NCBI GenBank assembly: GCA_965228975.1 | Contig: OZ245851.1 | Span: forward strand, 5,626,827-5,690,826 | DNA: 64,000 bases | Reading direction: 5' to 3' | Source of the DNA: JAJFJD01 sp965228975 | Lineage (GTDB): Bacteria; Pseudomonadota; Alphaproteobacteria; UBA8366 | In this document: piece after piece, positions 11,358 through 23,091 of the stretch | Numbering within the stretch: position 1 is the first letter of the stretch | Layout: every line of letters starts with the position of its first letter | The notes under the pieces: model-generated | The model's database searches: none | The model's input: only the letters and a program-made list of their open reading frames with translations | Told to the model about the DNA's origin: nothing | Made by a program: the position numbers and the translations under genes

Positions 11358-12034
11358 TAGCCTTCCTCCGGCACGGTGACCAACCGGTCGACGTAGATGC
11401 CGGGTGTCCGAACCATATGCGGGTCTATCTCGCCGTCGGGAACGACCTGCCGTACCTCGGCGATCGTGACTCGCGCGGCCGCGGCCATAGCCGGGCCGAA
11501 ATTCGCTTGCGTGCCCCGATAGGTAAGGTTGCCCCAGCGGTCGCCCCGGTCCGCGCGCAGGAGCGCGAAATCGGCGGTCAGCGCAGTTTGCAAGACACAG
11601 TCGCGTCCATCGAACACGCGGGTCTCCTTGCCCTTTGCGAGGTCCGTACCCGCACCGACCGGCGTGTAGAAGGCGGGAACGCCCGACCCGCCCGCGCGGA
11701 TGCGGTGCGCCAGCGTGCCTTGCGGCACCAGTTCCAATTCGATCTTGCCGCTGTAGTAAAGTTTCTCGAAGGGGGTCGAGTCCTTGCCGCGTCCGCGGGC
11801 GCTGCTGCAGATCAAACGGGACACGCGGCCGGTGTCCATCAACTCGGCTTGCGTCGATCCGTGATGTCCTGCGCCATTCGCGATGATCGTTAAATCCTTC
11901 GCGCCGGATTCCGCCACCGCGCGGATCAGCGCATTCGCAACGCCGATCCTTCCGAATCCGCTCAGCATGATCCGCGCGCCGTCGCCGATGTCGGCGATCG
12001 CTTCTGCGATGGTGGCAACGCGTTTGTCGATCAC
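11357..12034 (-). CDS. 3-oxoacid CoA-transferase subunit A
   Basis: Alpha subunit partner of the gene that follows. The 225 residues begin VIDKRVATIAEAIADI and contain the family's glycine-rich MLSGFGRIGVAN and GVPAFYTPVGAGTDLAKGKE segments. The start is a GTG at 12034 with AGGAC about ten bases upstream. An in-frame ATG far upstream (12274) would run into the divergent peptidase gene. The frame is complete, so the two-subunit enzyme should be active. Confidence 0.87.
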   Translation of the reverse strand: MIDKRVATIAEAIADIGDGARIMLSGFGRIGVANALIRAVAESGAKDLTIIANGAGHHGSTQAELMDTGRVSRLICSSARGRGKDSTPFEKLYYSGKIELELVPQGTLAHRIRAGGSGVPAFYTPVGAGTDLAKGKETRVFDGRDCVLQTALTADFALLRADRGDRWGNLTYRGTQANFGPAMAAAARVTIAEVRQVVPDGEIDPHMVRTPGIYVDRLVTVPEEG

Positions 12035-12154
12035 GGGATCGGCCGTCCTGAACTGCGCGTGCCCACGGAATTGGGCAGCCTTTTGCGTCGCAACTGTGTA
12101 GCATGGCCCGCCGCACCCACGCCAATTCAAGCCCTGGCCACCCTGGAAACTGGA

Positions 12155-13279
12155 ATGAAGATCAGCAGCAAGTTCGACTCCGGCAATATCGAGGTCGCCG
12201 ACGCCACCGACCCGGCCGACATTCGCCTGCGGATTCGCAAGGATAACGGCTCCGGTTTTTTCCAGTGGTTCCATTTTAGGGCGACCGGATCGGCCGGCGT
12301 CGAACGCGCCTTCACCATTCTGAATGCGGGCGAGGCGGCTTATGCCAACGGGTGGGAGGATTACCGCGCTTGTGCCTCTTATGATCGCGAGGACTGGTTT
12401 CGGATCCCGACGACCTATGACGGAAAGCAGCTACGCTTCGCCCATGTACCGACGGAGGAATCGGTCTATTACGCGTATTTCGCGCCGTATTCGCGGGAAC
12501 GGCATCGCGACCTGATCGCACGAAGCCAGATGTCGCCGCGCGCCCGGCTCGAGGTGCTCGGCGAGACGCTCGACGGGGACGATCTCGATCTGTTGGTGAT
12601 TGGCGACGATACCGCGGAGGACCACAAGGCGTGCTGGTTGATCGCGCGTCAGCATCCCGGCGAAAGCATGGCCGAGTGGTGGATGGAGGGATTCCTCGAG
12701 CGCGCGCTCGATCCCGAAGACACGGTTGCGCGCGCGGTCTTGGACCGGGCGGTGCTCTACGTCGTGCCGAACATGAACCCGGATGGCAGCCGGCGTGGTC
12801 ATCTGCGCACCAACGCCGCCGGGGCCAACCTCAATCGCGAATGGGCGGAGCCGTCGATGGAGAAGAGTCCGGAAGTGTTTCTCGTGCGGCAGCGCATGGT
12901 CGAGACCGGCCTGGACTTCTCCCTCGACGTCCATGGCGACGAGGCGCTGCCCTACAACTTCATTGTGGGTTCGGATCACGTGCCGTCGGCGGATGACCGG
13001 ATGAAGGCCCTATTGCCCGCTTTCAAACAGGCGTATCAGCAAGCCAACCCAGACTTTCAGACCGAGCATGGATATCCGAAAGCCACCAAGGCGAATTTGG
13101 CGATCTGCTCGTCCAACCTGGCCGAGGAATTCAAGGCGCTCGCGATGACGCTGGAAATGCCGTTCAAGGATAATGCCGACGCGCCGGACGAACGGACCGG
13201 CTGGTCCCCCGGACGGTGCCGGCAGCTTGGCCGCGATGCGCTGACGGCACTGCACGCGGTGGTGGACGACCTGCGCTGA
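12155..13279 (+). CDS. M14-family zinc carboxypeptidase-like protein
   Basis: A 374-residue metallopeptidase of the cytosolic carboxypeptidase-like M14 type. After an N-terminal beta-sandwich domain (about 1-125) the zinc site appears as HPGE (His167, Glu170) and DVHGDE (His260). The signature NMNPDGSRRGHLRTNAAGAN and the following NLNREW are typical of this subfamily. No signal peptide is visible, so it probably acts in the cytosol, on peptides or amidated substrates. The ATG at 12155 begins the conserved beta domain. Extension further upstream gives sequence unlike the family. Confidence 0.88.
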   Translation: MKISSKFDSGNIEVADATDPADIRLRIRKDNGSGFFQWFHFRATGSAGVERAFTILNAGEAAYANGWEDYRACASYDREDWFRIPTTYDGKQLRFAHVPTEESVYYAYFAPYSRERHRDLIARSQMSPRARLEVLGETLDGDDLDLLVIGDDTAEDHKACWLIARQHPGESMAEWWMEGFLERALDPEDTVARAVLDRAVLYVVPNMNPDGSRRGHLRTNAAGANLNREWAEPSMEKSPEVFLVRQRMVETGLDFSLDVHGDEALPYNFIVGSDHVPSADDRMKALLPAFKQAYQQANPDFQTEHGYPKATKANLAICSSNLAEEFKALAMTLEMPFKDNADAPDERTGWSPGRCRQLGRDALTALHAVVDDLR

Positions 13280-13289
13280 GCGGAGACCG

Positions 13290-14672
13290 TTATCGCTCCA
13301 GCATGCTCGCCTGGCGTTTCCGGTGGGTGCGGAATGTCAGCATTTTGTGCTTGGCGTTCGCCACCCCGGCCTTGAACCGCTTCAGATCCTTGCCCTTCAG
13401 TTTATAACCGGCGGCGAGGCGGATTTTGCGCGGGTTGATGTGCCGCCCGTTGAGCAGCACCTCATAATGCAGATGCGGGCCGGTGACGCGGCCGCTGGCG
13501 CCGATATAGCCGATGACCTGGCGCTGCTTGACCCGTGTGCCTGTCTTGATGCCCGCGGCGATGCGGCGGAGATGCGCGTAGGCGGTCTTGTAGTTGCCGT
13601 TGTGCCGGATACGGATGTAGCGGCCGTAGGCCCCGGCCCAGCCGGCTTTCTCGATCGTGCCGTCGCCGGCGGCGTAGACGGGCGTGCCCGGCGGGGCCGC
13701 GAAGTCGATGCCGCGGTGCATCCGCGTATATCCGAGGATCGGGTGCTTGCGCCGTCCGAAGCCGGAACTGATCCGGGCCGCGTCGGTCGGGGTCCGCAGC
13801 AGGCTTTTCTGCGCACTCTGCCCGTTCTCGTCGAAATAGTCGGTGAAGCCGGTCTTCGTCTTGAAGCGATACAGCGTCGTCGTCGATCCGCTGAGGGTCA
13901 TCGACGCGACGATGATGTCGCCTTCCCGGACCGGGTCGCCCGCTTCGTCGGTGAGCCTTTCGTACATCACCTCGAAACTGTCGCCGGGCTGGACATCGCG
14001 CTGGAAGTCGACGTCGAAACTGTAGAGGCCGACCAGGTTGGCCAGGATGGCCGAGGGAACTTTTGCATCCTTGCCGGCGACGTAGAGGCTGGACCGGACG
14101 ACGCCGCGCCCATAGCTGACCTTGGGCACCAGCGTCCGGTCGAACCGTTTTGCGGCGTAAGATCGAGGCCCGTCGCGCAGGACCGAAATTTCGACGTCGC
14201 TGGCTGCGATAAAGTCGATCGACAACAGCGTCGTGGAATCGTTGCCGGCGTGCGGTGGTTGCAGTTGCAGGAATATCTCAGTGCCGGGCTGCAGGCGTCG
14301 CAGGTCGTAGACTTTCTTGAGCGCCCGGATCGCGCCGGCGGTGTCGGCGGCGGGGACGCCGCCCCTGGTCAGCACCTTTGCGAAGGTATCGCCGCGGCGG
14401 ACCGTCAATTCCTTGTCGATGGGCGGGATCGGCGCCACGCCGTCTGGTGGCTCCAGGCCGTCTTCCGACTCGTCGGGGCCGGGATTTGGTTTAACGGTCG
14501 GAAACCAGGTTTTGTAGGGCGGCGGGACGGCGCCATCGTTCGCGGACTGTTTCGTTTCGTCGGCCGGGGCGCTGTTCCAGTTCCAGCCGTTCTGTTCCTG
14601 TGGCGCCGTTTGGCCGGTCAACGGCGCAAAGGCCAGCAAAGCTGCGGTGAAAGTGGCCAAAACCGGTCGCAT
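13290..14672 (-). CDS. M23 family murein endopeptidase
   Basis: A predicted periplasmic peptidoglycan endopeptidase of 460 residues. It starts with a signal peptide (MRPVLATFTAALLAFAPLTG), then a proline-rich linker, a LysM-like/OapA-like segment (LTVRRGDTFAKVLTRGG), a beta-rich regulatory domain and a C-terminal LytM domain. Zinc ligands are His319 and Asp323 (MHRGIDF) and His402 in HLH, so the active site is complete. The C-terminus is very basic, which would favour binding to the cell wall or nucleic acid. It converges with the M14 gene and is read away from the rRNA operon. Confidence 0.92.
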   Translation of the reverse strand: MRPVLATFTAALLAFAPLTGQTAPQEQNGWNWNSAPADETKQSANDGAVPPPYKTWFPTVKPNPGPDESEDGLEPPDGVAPIPPIDKELTVRRGDTFAKVLTRGGVPAADTAGAIRALKKVYDLRRLQPGTEIFLQLQPPHAGNDSTTLLSIDFIAASDVEISVLRDGPRSYAAKRFDRTLVPKVSYGRGVVRSSLYVAGKDAKVPSAILANLVGLYSFDVDFQRDVQPGDSFEVMYERLTDEAGDPVREGDIIVASMTLSGSTTTLYRFKTKTGFTDYFDENGQSAQKSLLRTPTDAARISSGFGRRKHPILGYTRMHRGIDFAAPPGTPVYAAGDGTIEKAGWAGAYGRYIRIRHNGNYKTAYAHLRRIAAGIKTGTRVKQRQVIGYIGASGRVTGPHLHYEVLLNGRHINPRKIRLAAGYKLKGKDLKRFKAGVANAKHKMLTFRTHRKRQASMLER

Positions 14673-14997
14673 GGAGTGCTGGCTCGCCTGCGCGTTAAGG
14701 TTAATCCGAAGGACTTACTTATCGGATGTCGGCGGCGAAGTAAACGGTTGTTCCAATGTGTGTTTTCGTGCTGCCGATCGGATGCATTTATGTTTAATCC
14801 CGGATGATTCAAGGGCGGTATTCAGGTCCTTTGTGGCCGGCCTTGTCCGGTGTTATTGCAATGCACCATTTTTATTCCCGGGAGACCGCGTTTTTCTCGA
14901 AGCGGTCGGCGGGTTCGTGCGCGGGGCAGTTTGTATCGGTATGAACTGGAACGGTTTTTTTTATCGATCGAGTTTTAAGAAAAATGCCACAAAGCAT

Positions 14998-15026
14998 TTG
15001 ACACGATGCGTCACGAGGCGTATAAG
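14998..15026 (+). promoter_or_regulatory. rRNA operon promoter
   Basis: A perfect TTGACA (14998-15003) and TATAAG (15021-15026) are separated by 17 bases. This is the best sigma-70 type promoter in the window and lies about 285 bases before the 16S gene. The T/A-rich stretch just upstream may serve as an UP element. Confidence 0.85.
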
Positions 15027-15088
15027 CCGCGTCCTTGGCGTTGGCCATGCGTGGCGACGCCATTTTCTACGCGCCGGTTCGGCGCGTT

Positions 15089-15101
15089 CTGTTGTTTGAC
15101 A
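15089..15101 (+). promoter_or_regulatory. boxA-like antitermination site in the rRNA leader
   Basis: CTGTTGTTTGACAAG resembles E. coli boxA (TGCTCTTTAACAA). The core TTGTTTGACA recurs in the 16S-23S spacer, as boxA does in E. coli rrn operons. The TTGACA inside it has no partner -10 element. Confidence 0.5.
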
Positions 15102-15312
15102 AGTGAATGAATTGGAAGGGATGCGCGGGCGGCGGTTTGTGCTGTTTTTTTTGCACGGATCGGTTTTTTTGCAGTCTGTGTATCTCTTTTAAGCGAGCCT
15201 TTATGTGTCCTGGCTGGACTGCTTGGTCTGGTTGGGACGTGAAGCGAGCCAAAGAGTAATACTTTGAGTGTAAGGATCCGTGTTTGTTGGGCGTTTTGTT
15301 TGGCGCCTGATT

Positions 15313-16815
<1,503 letters not shown>

Positions 16816-16924
16816 CGCGCGTAGGAGAACTTGTTTCTGCTATTCGCGTTCACTTACATCAACTCCTGTAAAAACATCATGGCCGCCGCCTCCGCATCCC
16901 TTCCTTCGACGAGAACTTTGTCTC

Positions 16925-16966
16925 GGACAAACTCTACCGCCCTTTGGGCTACATGAGAGTTTGTCC
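16925..16966 (+). repeat. rRNA-spacer hairpin repeat, copy 1
   Basis: A 42-base palindrome with an 11-pair perfect outer stem (GGACAAACTCT/AGAGTTTGTCC). It encloses the family core CTACCG..GGGCTACATGAG, read as the reverse complement of the CTCAAGTAG form. Confidence 0.8.
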
Positions 16967-16977
16967 GTTTGCCCTTC

Positions 16978-17040
16978 GGGGCCATAGCTCAGCTGGGCTG
17001 TGACGCGCAGCGTCGCAGCGCCTGTTTCCGCGAGGAGCCC
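16978..17040 (+). pseudogene. tRNA-Ala 5' fragment
   Basis: GGGGCCATAGCTCAGCTGGG (16978-16997) differs at one base from the 5' end of the intact tRNA-Ala gene 97 bases downstream. The rest of the tRNA is missing or scrambled: only AGCGCCTG and GAG pieces resemble the continuation. Probably a remnant of a duplicated or recombined tRNA gene. Confidence 0.6.
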
Positions 17041-17074
17041 CTGTTGGGGGTCCGAGGGGAAAACTGCAGATCCC

Positions 17075-17150
17075 GGGGCCGTAGCTCAGCTGGGAGAGCG
17101 CCTGCTTTGCAAGCAGGAGGTCACCGGTTCGATCCCGGTCGGCTCCACCA
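17075..17150 (+). tRNA. tRNA-Ala(TGC)
   Basis: A 76-base tRNA with encoded CCA, acceptor GGGGCCG/CGGCTCC (one G-T pair), T arm GGTTCGATCC and anticodon loop TTTGCAA giving anticodon TGC. It lies between 16S and 23S but before tRNA-Ile, the reverse of the usual Ile-Ala order. Confidence 0.96.
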
Positions 17151-17179
17151 GTAAAGCGAGCCACAGCGAGCGATAGGGC
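17151..17179 (+). repeat. rRNA-spacer hairpin repeat, truncated copy
   Basis: GCGAGCCACAGCGAGCGATAGGGC matches the 3' two thirds of the repeat at 20879-20913. The 5' part is missing where it abuts the tRNA-Ala 3' end. Confidence 0.5.
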
Positions 17180-17190
17180 CACACTAACAA

Positions 17191-17267
<77 letters not shown>

Positions 17268-17274
17268 TTTTATG

Positions 17275-17303
17275 GCGCTACCGGCTTTCGCCTACTTGAG
17301 CGC
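17275..17303 (+). repeat. rRNA-spacer hairpin repeat, copy 2
   Basis: A 29-base element in TACC..TTGAG orientation. Closing stem GCGCT/AGCGC, inner stem GGC-TTTC-GCC. Confidence 0.85.
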
Positions 17304-17308
17304 GGATT

Positions 17309-17337
17309 GCCCTCAGGTAGCCGCAAGGCGGTAGGGC
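17309..17337 (+). repeat. rRNA-spacer hairpin repeat, copy 3
   Basis: A 29-base element in CTCAGGTAG orientation. Closing stem GCCCT/AGGGC, inner stem GCC-GCAA-GGC with a GNRA loop. Lies opposite in orientation to copy 2, five bases away. Confidence 0.85.
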
Positions 17338-17380
17338 CATAAAGAGACACTCGTCGAAGGATGACAGGCGCTTGGCGCCG

Positions 17381-17410
17381 GCGCTCAAGTAGGCCAACGG
17401 CCGGTAGCGC
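17381..17410 (+). repeat. rRNA-spacer hairpin repeat, copy 4
   Basis: A 30-base element in CTCAAGTAG orientation. Closing stem GCGCT/AGCGC, inner stem GGCC-AAC-GGCC. Confidence 0.85.
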
Positions 17411-17425
17411 GGACAAAGAGTTTTG

Positions 17426-17436
17426 TTGTTTGACAT
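17426..17436 (+). promoter_or_regulatory. boxA-like site in the 16S-23S spacer
   Basis: TTGTTTGACAT repeats the core of the boxA-like site in the operon leader. boxA copies before both 16S and 23S are the arrangement known from E. coli rrn operons. Confidence 0.45.
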
Positions 17437-17488
17437 TGTGAAGAGGGTTTTGACGTAGTTGCTCTGATTCGGGCGTGAACTATTACGT

Positions 17489-17518
17489 GCACTATCGGCT
17501 TTCGCCTATAATGAGTGC
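17489..17518 (+). repeat. rRNA-spacer hairpin repeat, copy 5
   Basis: A 30-base element in TACC-type orientation. Closing stem GCACT/AGTGC, inner stem GGC-TTTC-GCC. The only copy with an A-T third pair. Confidence 0.8.
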
Positions 17519-17602
17519 GTAATTTGTCTCATGTCTGTTTGGAGCGACGCGGGTTTTATGATCGCTGAATCGATCTGTTGCGGTCTGCACCGATCAGGTT
17601 TT

Positions 17603-17631
17603 GCTCTCAAGTAGCCGCGAGGCGATAGAGC
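17603..17631 (+). repeat. rRNA-spacer hairpin repeat, copy 6
   Basis: A 29-base element in CTCAAGTAG orientation. Closing stem GCTCT/AGAGC (the only T-A third pair), inner stem GCC-GCGA-GGC with a GNRA loop. Confidence 0.85.
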
Positions 17632-17647
17632 AAAAGCTGTGAAAGAG

Positions 17648-17671
17648 CTGATTGTGACGGATGGTTTGGAT

Positions 17672-17675
<4 letters not shown>
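17648..17675 (+). other. 23S processing stem, 5' arm
   Basis: CTGATTGTGACGGATGGTTT and the following GGATCAAG are complementary, with one small mismatch, to 20408-20436 beyond the 3' end of 23S. This is the long-range stem expected for RNase III release of pre-23S. Confidence 0.8.
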
Positions 17676-20407
<2,732 letters not shown>

Positions 20408-20413
<6 letters not shown>

Positions 20414-20436
20414 ACCAAACCATCCGTGACAATCAG
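20408..20436 (+). other. 23S processing stem, 3' arm
   Basis: Complement of the 5' arm at 17648-17675. Together they would form a stem of over 25 pairs enclosing 23S. Confidence 0.8.
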
Positions 20437-20462
20437 GAAACCTGATTGTTGCTTGTTAAGTT

Positions 20463-20492
20463 GCCCTACCGGCCCTTGGCCTACTTGAGGGC
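20463..20492 (+). repeat. rRNA-spacer hairpin repeat, copy 7
   Basis: A 30-base element in TACC..TTGAG orientation in the 23S-5S spacer. Closing stem GCCCT/AGGGC, inner stem GGCC-CTT-GGCC. Confidence 0.85.
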
Positions 20493-20561
20493 ATGTTTAT
20501 TCCATTCACTTTCATAAAACCCAATTACGTCAAACGCACCGCGCTAAACCGCGCTCAAACA

Positions 20562-20590
20562 GCCCTCAAGTAGGCGATAGCCGATAGGGC
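20562..20590 (+). repeat. rRNA-spacer hairpin repeat, copy 8
   Basis: A 29-base element in CTCAAGTAG orientation. Closing stem GCCCT/AGGGC, inner stem GGC-GATA-GCC. Copies 7 and 8 are inverted and could also pair with each other. Confidence 0.85.
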
Positions 20591-20613
20591 GAAAAGAGCT
20601 TCTGCGGATCGAC

Positions 20614-20732
20614 GGCCTGGTGGTCATAGCGAGGGTTGACCCACCCGATCCCATCCCGAACTCGGCCGTGAAACCCCTCCGCGCCAATGGTACTGCGTCT
20701 TAAGACGTGGGAGAGTAGGTCGCCGCCAGGCC
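20614..20732 (+). rRNA. rrf: 5S ribosomal RNA
   Basis: A 119-base gene from GGCCTGGTGGTCATAGCG to GTCGCCGCCAGGCC, whose ends pair as helix I. The conserved ACCCACCCGATCCCATCCCG and GAGAGTAGGTCG segments are present. An eight-base inverted repeat CTGCGGAT/ATCCGCAG (20602-20609, 20737-20744) flanks it as a probable processing stem. Confidence 0.96.
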
Positions 20733-20757
20733 TTCAATCCGCAGAGACTCTTACTCA

Positions 20758-20791
20758 GCGCTACCGCTCGCGATGCTCGCTACTTGAGCGC
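20758..20791 (+). repeat. rRNA-spacer hairpin repeat, copy 9
   Basis: A 34-base element in TACC orientation. Closing stem GCGCT/AGCGC, with a longer core GCTCGCGATGCTCGC. Confidence 0.8.
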
Positions 20792-20800
20792 AGACAAACC

Positions 20801-20829
20801 GCGCTCAAGCAGGCGATAGCCGGTAGCGC
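20801..20829 (+). repeat. rRNA-spacer hairpin repeat, copy 10
   Basis: A 29-base element in CTCAAGCAG orientation. Closing stem GCGCT/AGCGC, inner stem GGC-GATA-GCC. Confidence 0.85.
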
Positions 20830-20878
20830 ACCTCAAAGAGTGCACAAACCCTCTTCACAATCTCAGACACCCCTACAA

Positions 20879-20913
20879 GCGCTCAAGTAGCGAGCAACAG
20901 CGAGCGGTAGCGC
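20879..20913 (+). repeat. rRNA-spacer hairpin repeat, copy 11
   Basis: A 35-base element in CTCAAGTAG orientation. Closing stem GCGCT/AGCGC, with the long core GCGAGCAACAGCGAGC related to copy 9. Confidence 0.8.
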
Positions 20914-20923
20914 AGACAAACAA

Positions 20924-20953
20924 GCGCTCAAGTAGGCCAAAGGCCGATAGCGC
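20924..20953 (+). repeat. rRNA-spacer hairpin repeat, copy 12
   Basis: A 30-base element in CTCAAGTAG orientation. Closing stem GCGCT/AGCGC, inner stem GGCC-AAA-GGCC. Ends ten bases before tRNA-fMet. Confidence 0.85.
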
Positions 20954-20963
20954 GACCCAATAA

Positions 20964-21040
<77 letters not shown>

Positions 21041-21056
21041 AATATCAATAGCTTAC

Positions 21057-21080
21057 AAAGCCTCCCCACAGGGAGGCTTT
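21057..21080 (+). terminator. rRNA operon terminator
   Basis: AAAGCCTCCC-CACA-GGGAGGCTTT forms a ten-pair hairpin 17 bases after tRNA-fMet, with T residues at its 3' side. Confidence 0.8.
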
Positions 21081-21412
21081 CACATGTCCGCACTGTGTCC
21101 GAAACGTACCTGTTCGTGAAACGACCATCGCATCCATTGTGAATGTGCTTAGGGAGTATCCGATCATTACCAGAAGGTCAGAGCATTCATACGGTGACGA
21201 CAATTTGGGCTTCAGCGATTTGGGGTGTCATCGAGCCTTGGCTTAATCTCCGCTATCCACTCAGGCGCGGACATCAAGGAGCAGGAGTGAAGAGCCTGCT
21301 TTTGATCCTTTCGGACATTTTGCAGCGTCACGCTATGATCAGGTCATAAGTGCACTGGTTGCGATTGGCTGTTTCGAATTGCCATCATGATTGCATAAGA
21401 GGAGGTTTGAAT
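21081..21412 (+). other. intergenic stretch between rRNA operon and dioxygenase gene
   Basis: About 330 bases in which I see no gene, repeat or clear promoter. Confidence 0.5.
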
Positions 21413-22816
21413 ATGGCAGCCATAGAAGGCAAAACAGTGAAGAGCGAATTCGAGGAAAACGGTTATTTTGTCCTTCGGGGTGTCCTGACTGAGACGGAAG
21501 TGGATCGGCTCGCCCGGCCAATCCGCGCCGCATTTGTCCGTGGCGATTACGATACCTTCCGCAAGGGACCGGCCTATCCGTCGCCGGGCATCCATTCGAT
21601 GGGCCCGCGGGTTTTGGAAGAACACCCGGAGATCGCGGAATTGAGCCTCGCGCACCCCAAAATCACGGCAGCGGTCGAGGCGCTTTTCGGCGAACCTGCG
21701 ACACTGTCGCAATACTGGTCGATTATGCGTCCGCCAGGGGCGGGCCTGGGCGACAAGCCTTTTGTCAATGGCAGCGGCGCTCATTACGACTACAAGCCAT
21801 GGCGATGTGTCGGCTCATTCCTCAAATGGATGTTTGCGGTCATCCCGTTCGCTGATTACACGGAGACTGCCGGTCCTCTCACCGTTACGCCCGGTTCGCA
21901 CCGTAAAACGACCGTGCTGCCGTCGGATGGACGTGTGCATCAGGTGGACGCTGCTCAGGTCCCGTCCGCCGCCGACATTACGCTGGTGGACCCGGGACTG
22001 AAAAAGGGCGATGTCGTTCTGATGAACGGCTTTCTTTGGCATGAGCCACGCCCCAACTACGGCAACGCCGATCGCGCCGGGCTCTACATGAAGTTCCACG
22101 CCAAATCGTCGCCGCCCGCCTGCGGGCCGACCATCTATCCGTCGTCCGTTCATGACATTTTGCCGGACGATGCCAAGCATCTCGTGCCCTATCACCGGGG
22201 CGACGGCCGGTACGCCGCGATTCGTGACGAGCCCGTGGGGGGCGTCGACGAGGGACGGCTGCTGATCGAAGACAGCGACGAAAAGGTGCTGGTCCTCGGA
22301 AACGACACCGATGGCTGGCGGCTTCCGAAATATGCGGCGTCGGAGGACGCCTCGGCGGGCATTCTCGATGCCTGCAATGTGATGGGTTCCGTCCTCACGC
22401 AAGCGCGCGACCAGCTGGGATTGCCATTACCATGGCTCAGCTGGCTCGCTGATCTTGCCGACCCGGCTCCGGACGGCGACACGGCCCAATGGCGATGCCG
22501 GGTCTACGGCCATCGCTTGCCGACCGCGGCCCCGGCGCTCGATACGGAAGAGCAGCTGACCGGACAACATCGCTGGATGTCGGCCGATGAACTTGCCGGC
22601 GTCAATTCAGCCGGTCTGCTGGAACGCGGTGCGGACGTGCTCAAATGGCTGCGTATGTGGCAACATGAAGAGGACGAGGATGGGAACCCCGTCACCAGAG
22701 GCTATGGGGTGCCCACTACGGATGTGGCGTACTATTCGTACAACCGGAATGGCAATCCGGAAGGCACCTATCGGATCGGTGATTTCGGCCAAGACGGCCG
22801 GCCCGTGCCGGCCTGA
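21413..22816 (+). CDS. PhyH-family Fe(II)/2-oxoglutarate dioxygenase with extra C-terminal domain
   Basis: A 467-residue protein. Residues 1-270 form a phytanoyl-CoA dioxygenase (PhyH) fold, with the iron facial triad HYD (His124, Asp126) and a distal His210 in LWHEPRPN. This predicts oxidative hydroxylation of an unknown substrate. The remaining 190 residues are not part of PhyH. EKVLVLGNDTDGWRLPKYAA and QHRWMSADELAGV resemble the strands and end of a Nudix fold, but the catalytic Nudix box (GX5EX7REUXEEXGU) is absent. The ATG at 21413 follows an AGAGGAGG ribosome site. Adjacent genes give no pathway. Confidence 0.75.
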   Translation: MAAIEGKTVKSEFEENGYFVLRGVLTETEVDRLARPIRAAFVRGDYDTFRKGPAYPSPGIHSMGPRVLEEHPEIAELSLAHPKITAAVEALFGEPATLSQYWSIMRPPGAGLGDKPFVNGSGAHYDYKPWRCVGSFLKWMFAVIPFADYTETAGPLTVTPGSHRKTTVLPSDGRVHQVDAAQVPSAADITLVDPGLKKGDVVLMNGFLWHEPRPNYGNADRAGLYMKFHAKSSPPACGPTIYPSSVHDILPDDAKHLVPYHRGDGRYAAIRDEPVGGVDEGRLLIEDSDEKVLVLGNDTDGWRLPKYAASEDASAGILDACNVMGSVLTQARDQLGLPLPWLSWLADLADPAPDGDTAQWRCRVYGHRLPTAAPALDTEEQLTGQHRWMSADELAGVNSAGLLERGADVLKWLRMWQHEEDEDGNPVTRGYGVPTTDVAYYSYNRNGNPEGTYRIGDFGQDGRPVPA

Positions 22817-22935
22817 GGACGGATGCCGATGCCACGGTATTCCGTATTCCCGCCCTGTTACGCCGATGTCCGCTCTGTCCGTGATAGTTGACATCGCGGC
22901 CCGAACGTTCGTTTTCGGCCAGCCAACGACCGCTC

Positions 22936-22954
22936 ATGTCCCTGAACGGGACAT
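22936..22954. repeat. short palindrome in the 22.8-23.1 kb gap
   Basis: ATGTCCC-TGAAC-GGGACAT forms a seven-pair hairpin. It lacks a T-run, so it is not called a terminator. Confidence 0.4.
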
Positions 22955-23091
22955 CTGAAGTGCGGCGGCGGGCCGGGTGCGATGTGGGGCGTCTTCGCCC
23001 CGGAACGCGTCGTGCTATAGAATAAAGACTTGGCGCGTTTAGTGTTGTCGATGCAGCGCCGCGATGCGTTGGCGCGCATGAGGAGATCGTC

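Larger units (their letters stand above)
14673..15312 (+). other. rRNA operon upstream region and leader
   Basis: A 640-base stretch without a credible protein gene. It holds the divergent promoter region of the M23 gene, an AT-rich segment at about 14953-14990 upstream of the rRNA promoter (possible UP element), the promoter, and a leader of about 280 bases with a boxA-like site. Confidence 0.6.

Noticed and set aside
13323..14807. 494-codon frame antisense to the M23 peptidase gene
   Set aside because: The minus strand encodes a signal peptide and all zinc ligands. The opposite frame has no recognisable domain.
15096..15101. Second rRNA promoter at TTGACA
   Set aside because: No -10 element at 16-18 bases; the sequence fits boxA and is repeated in the spacer.
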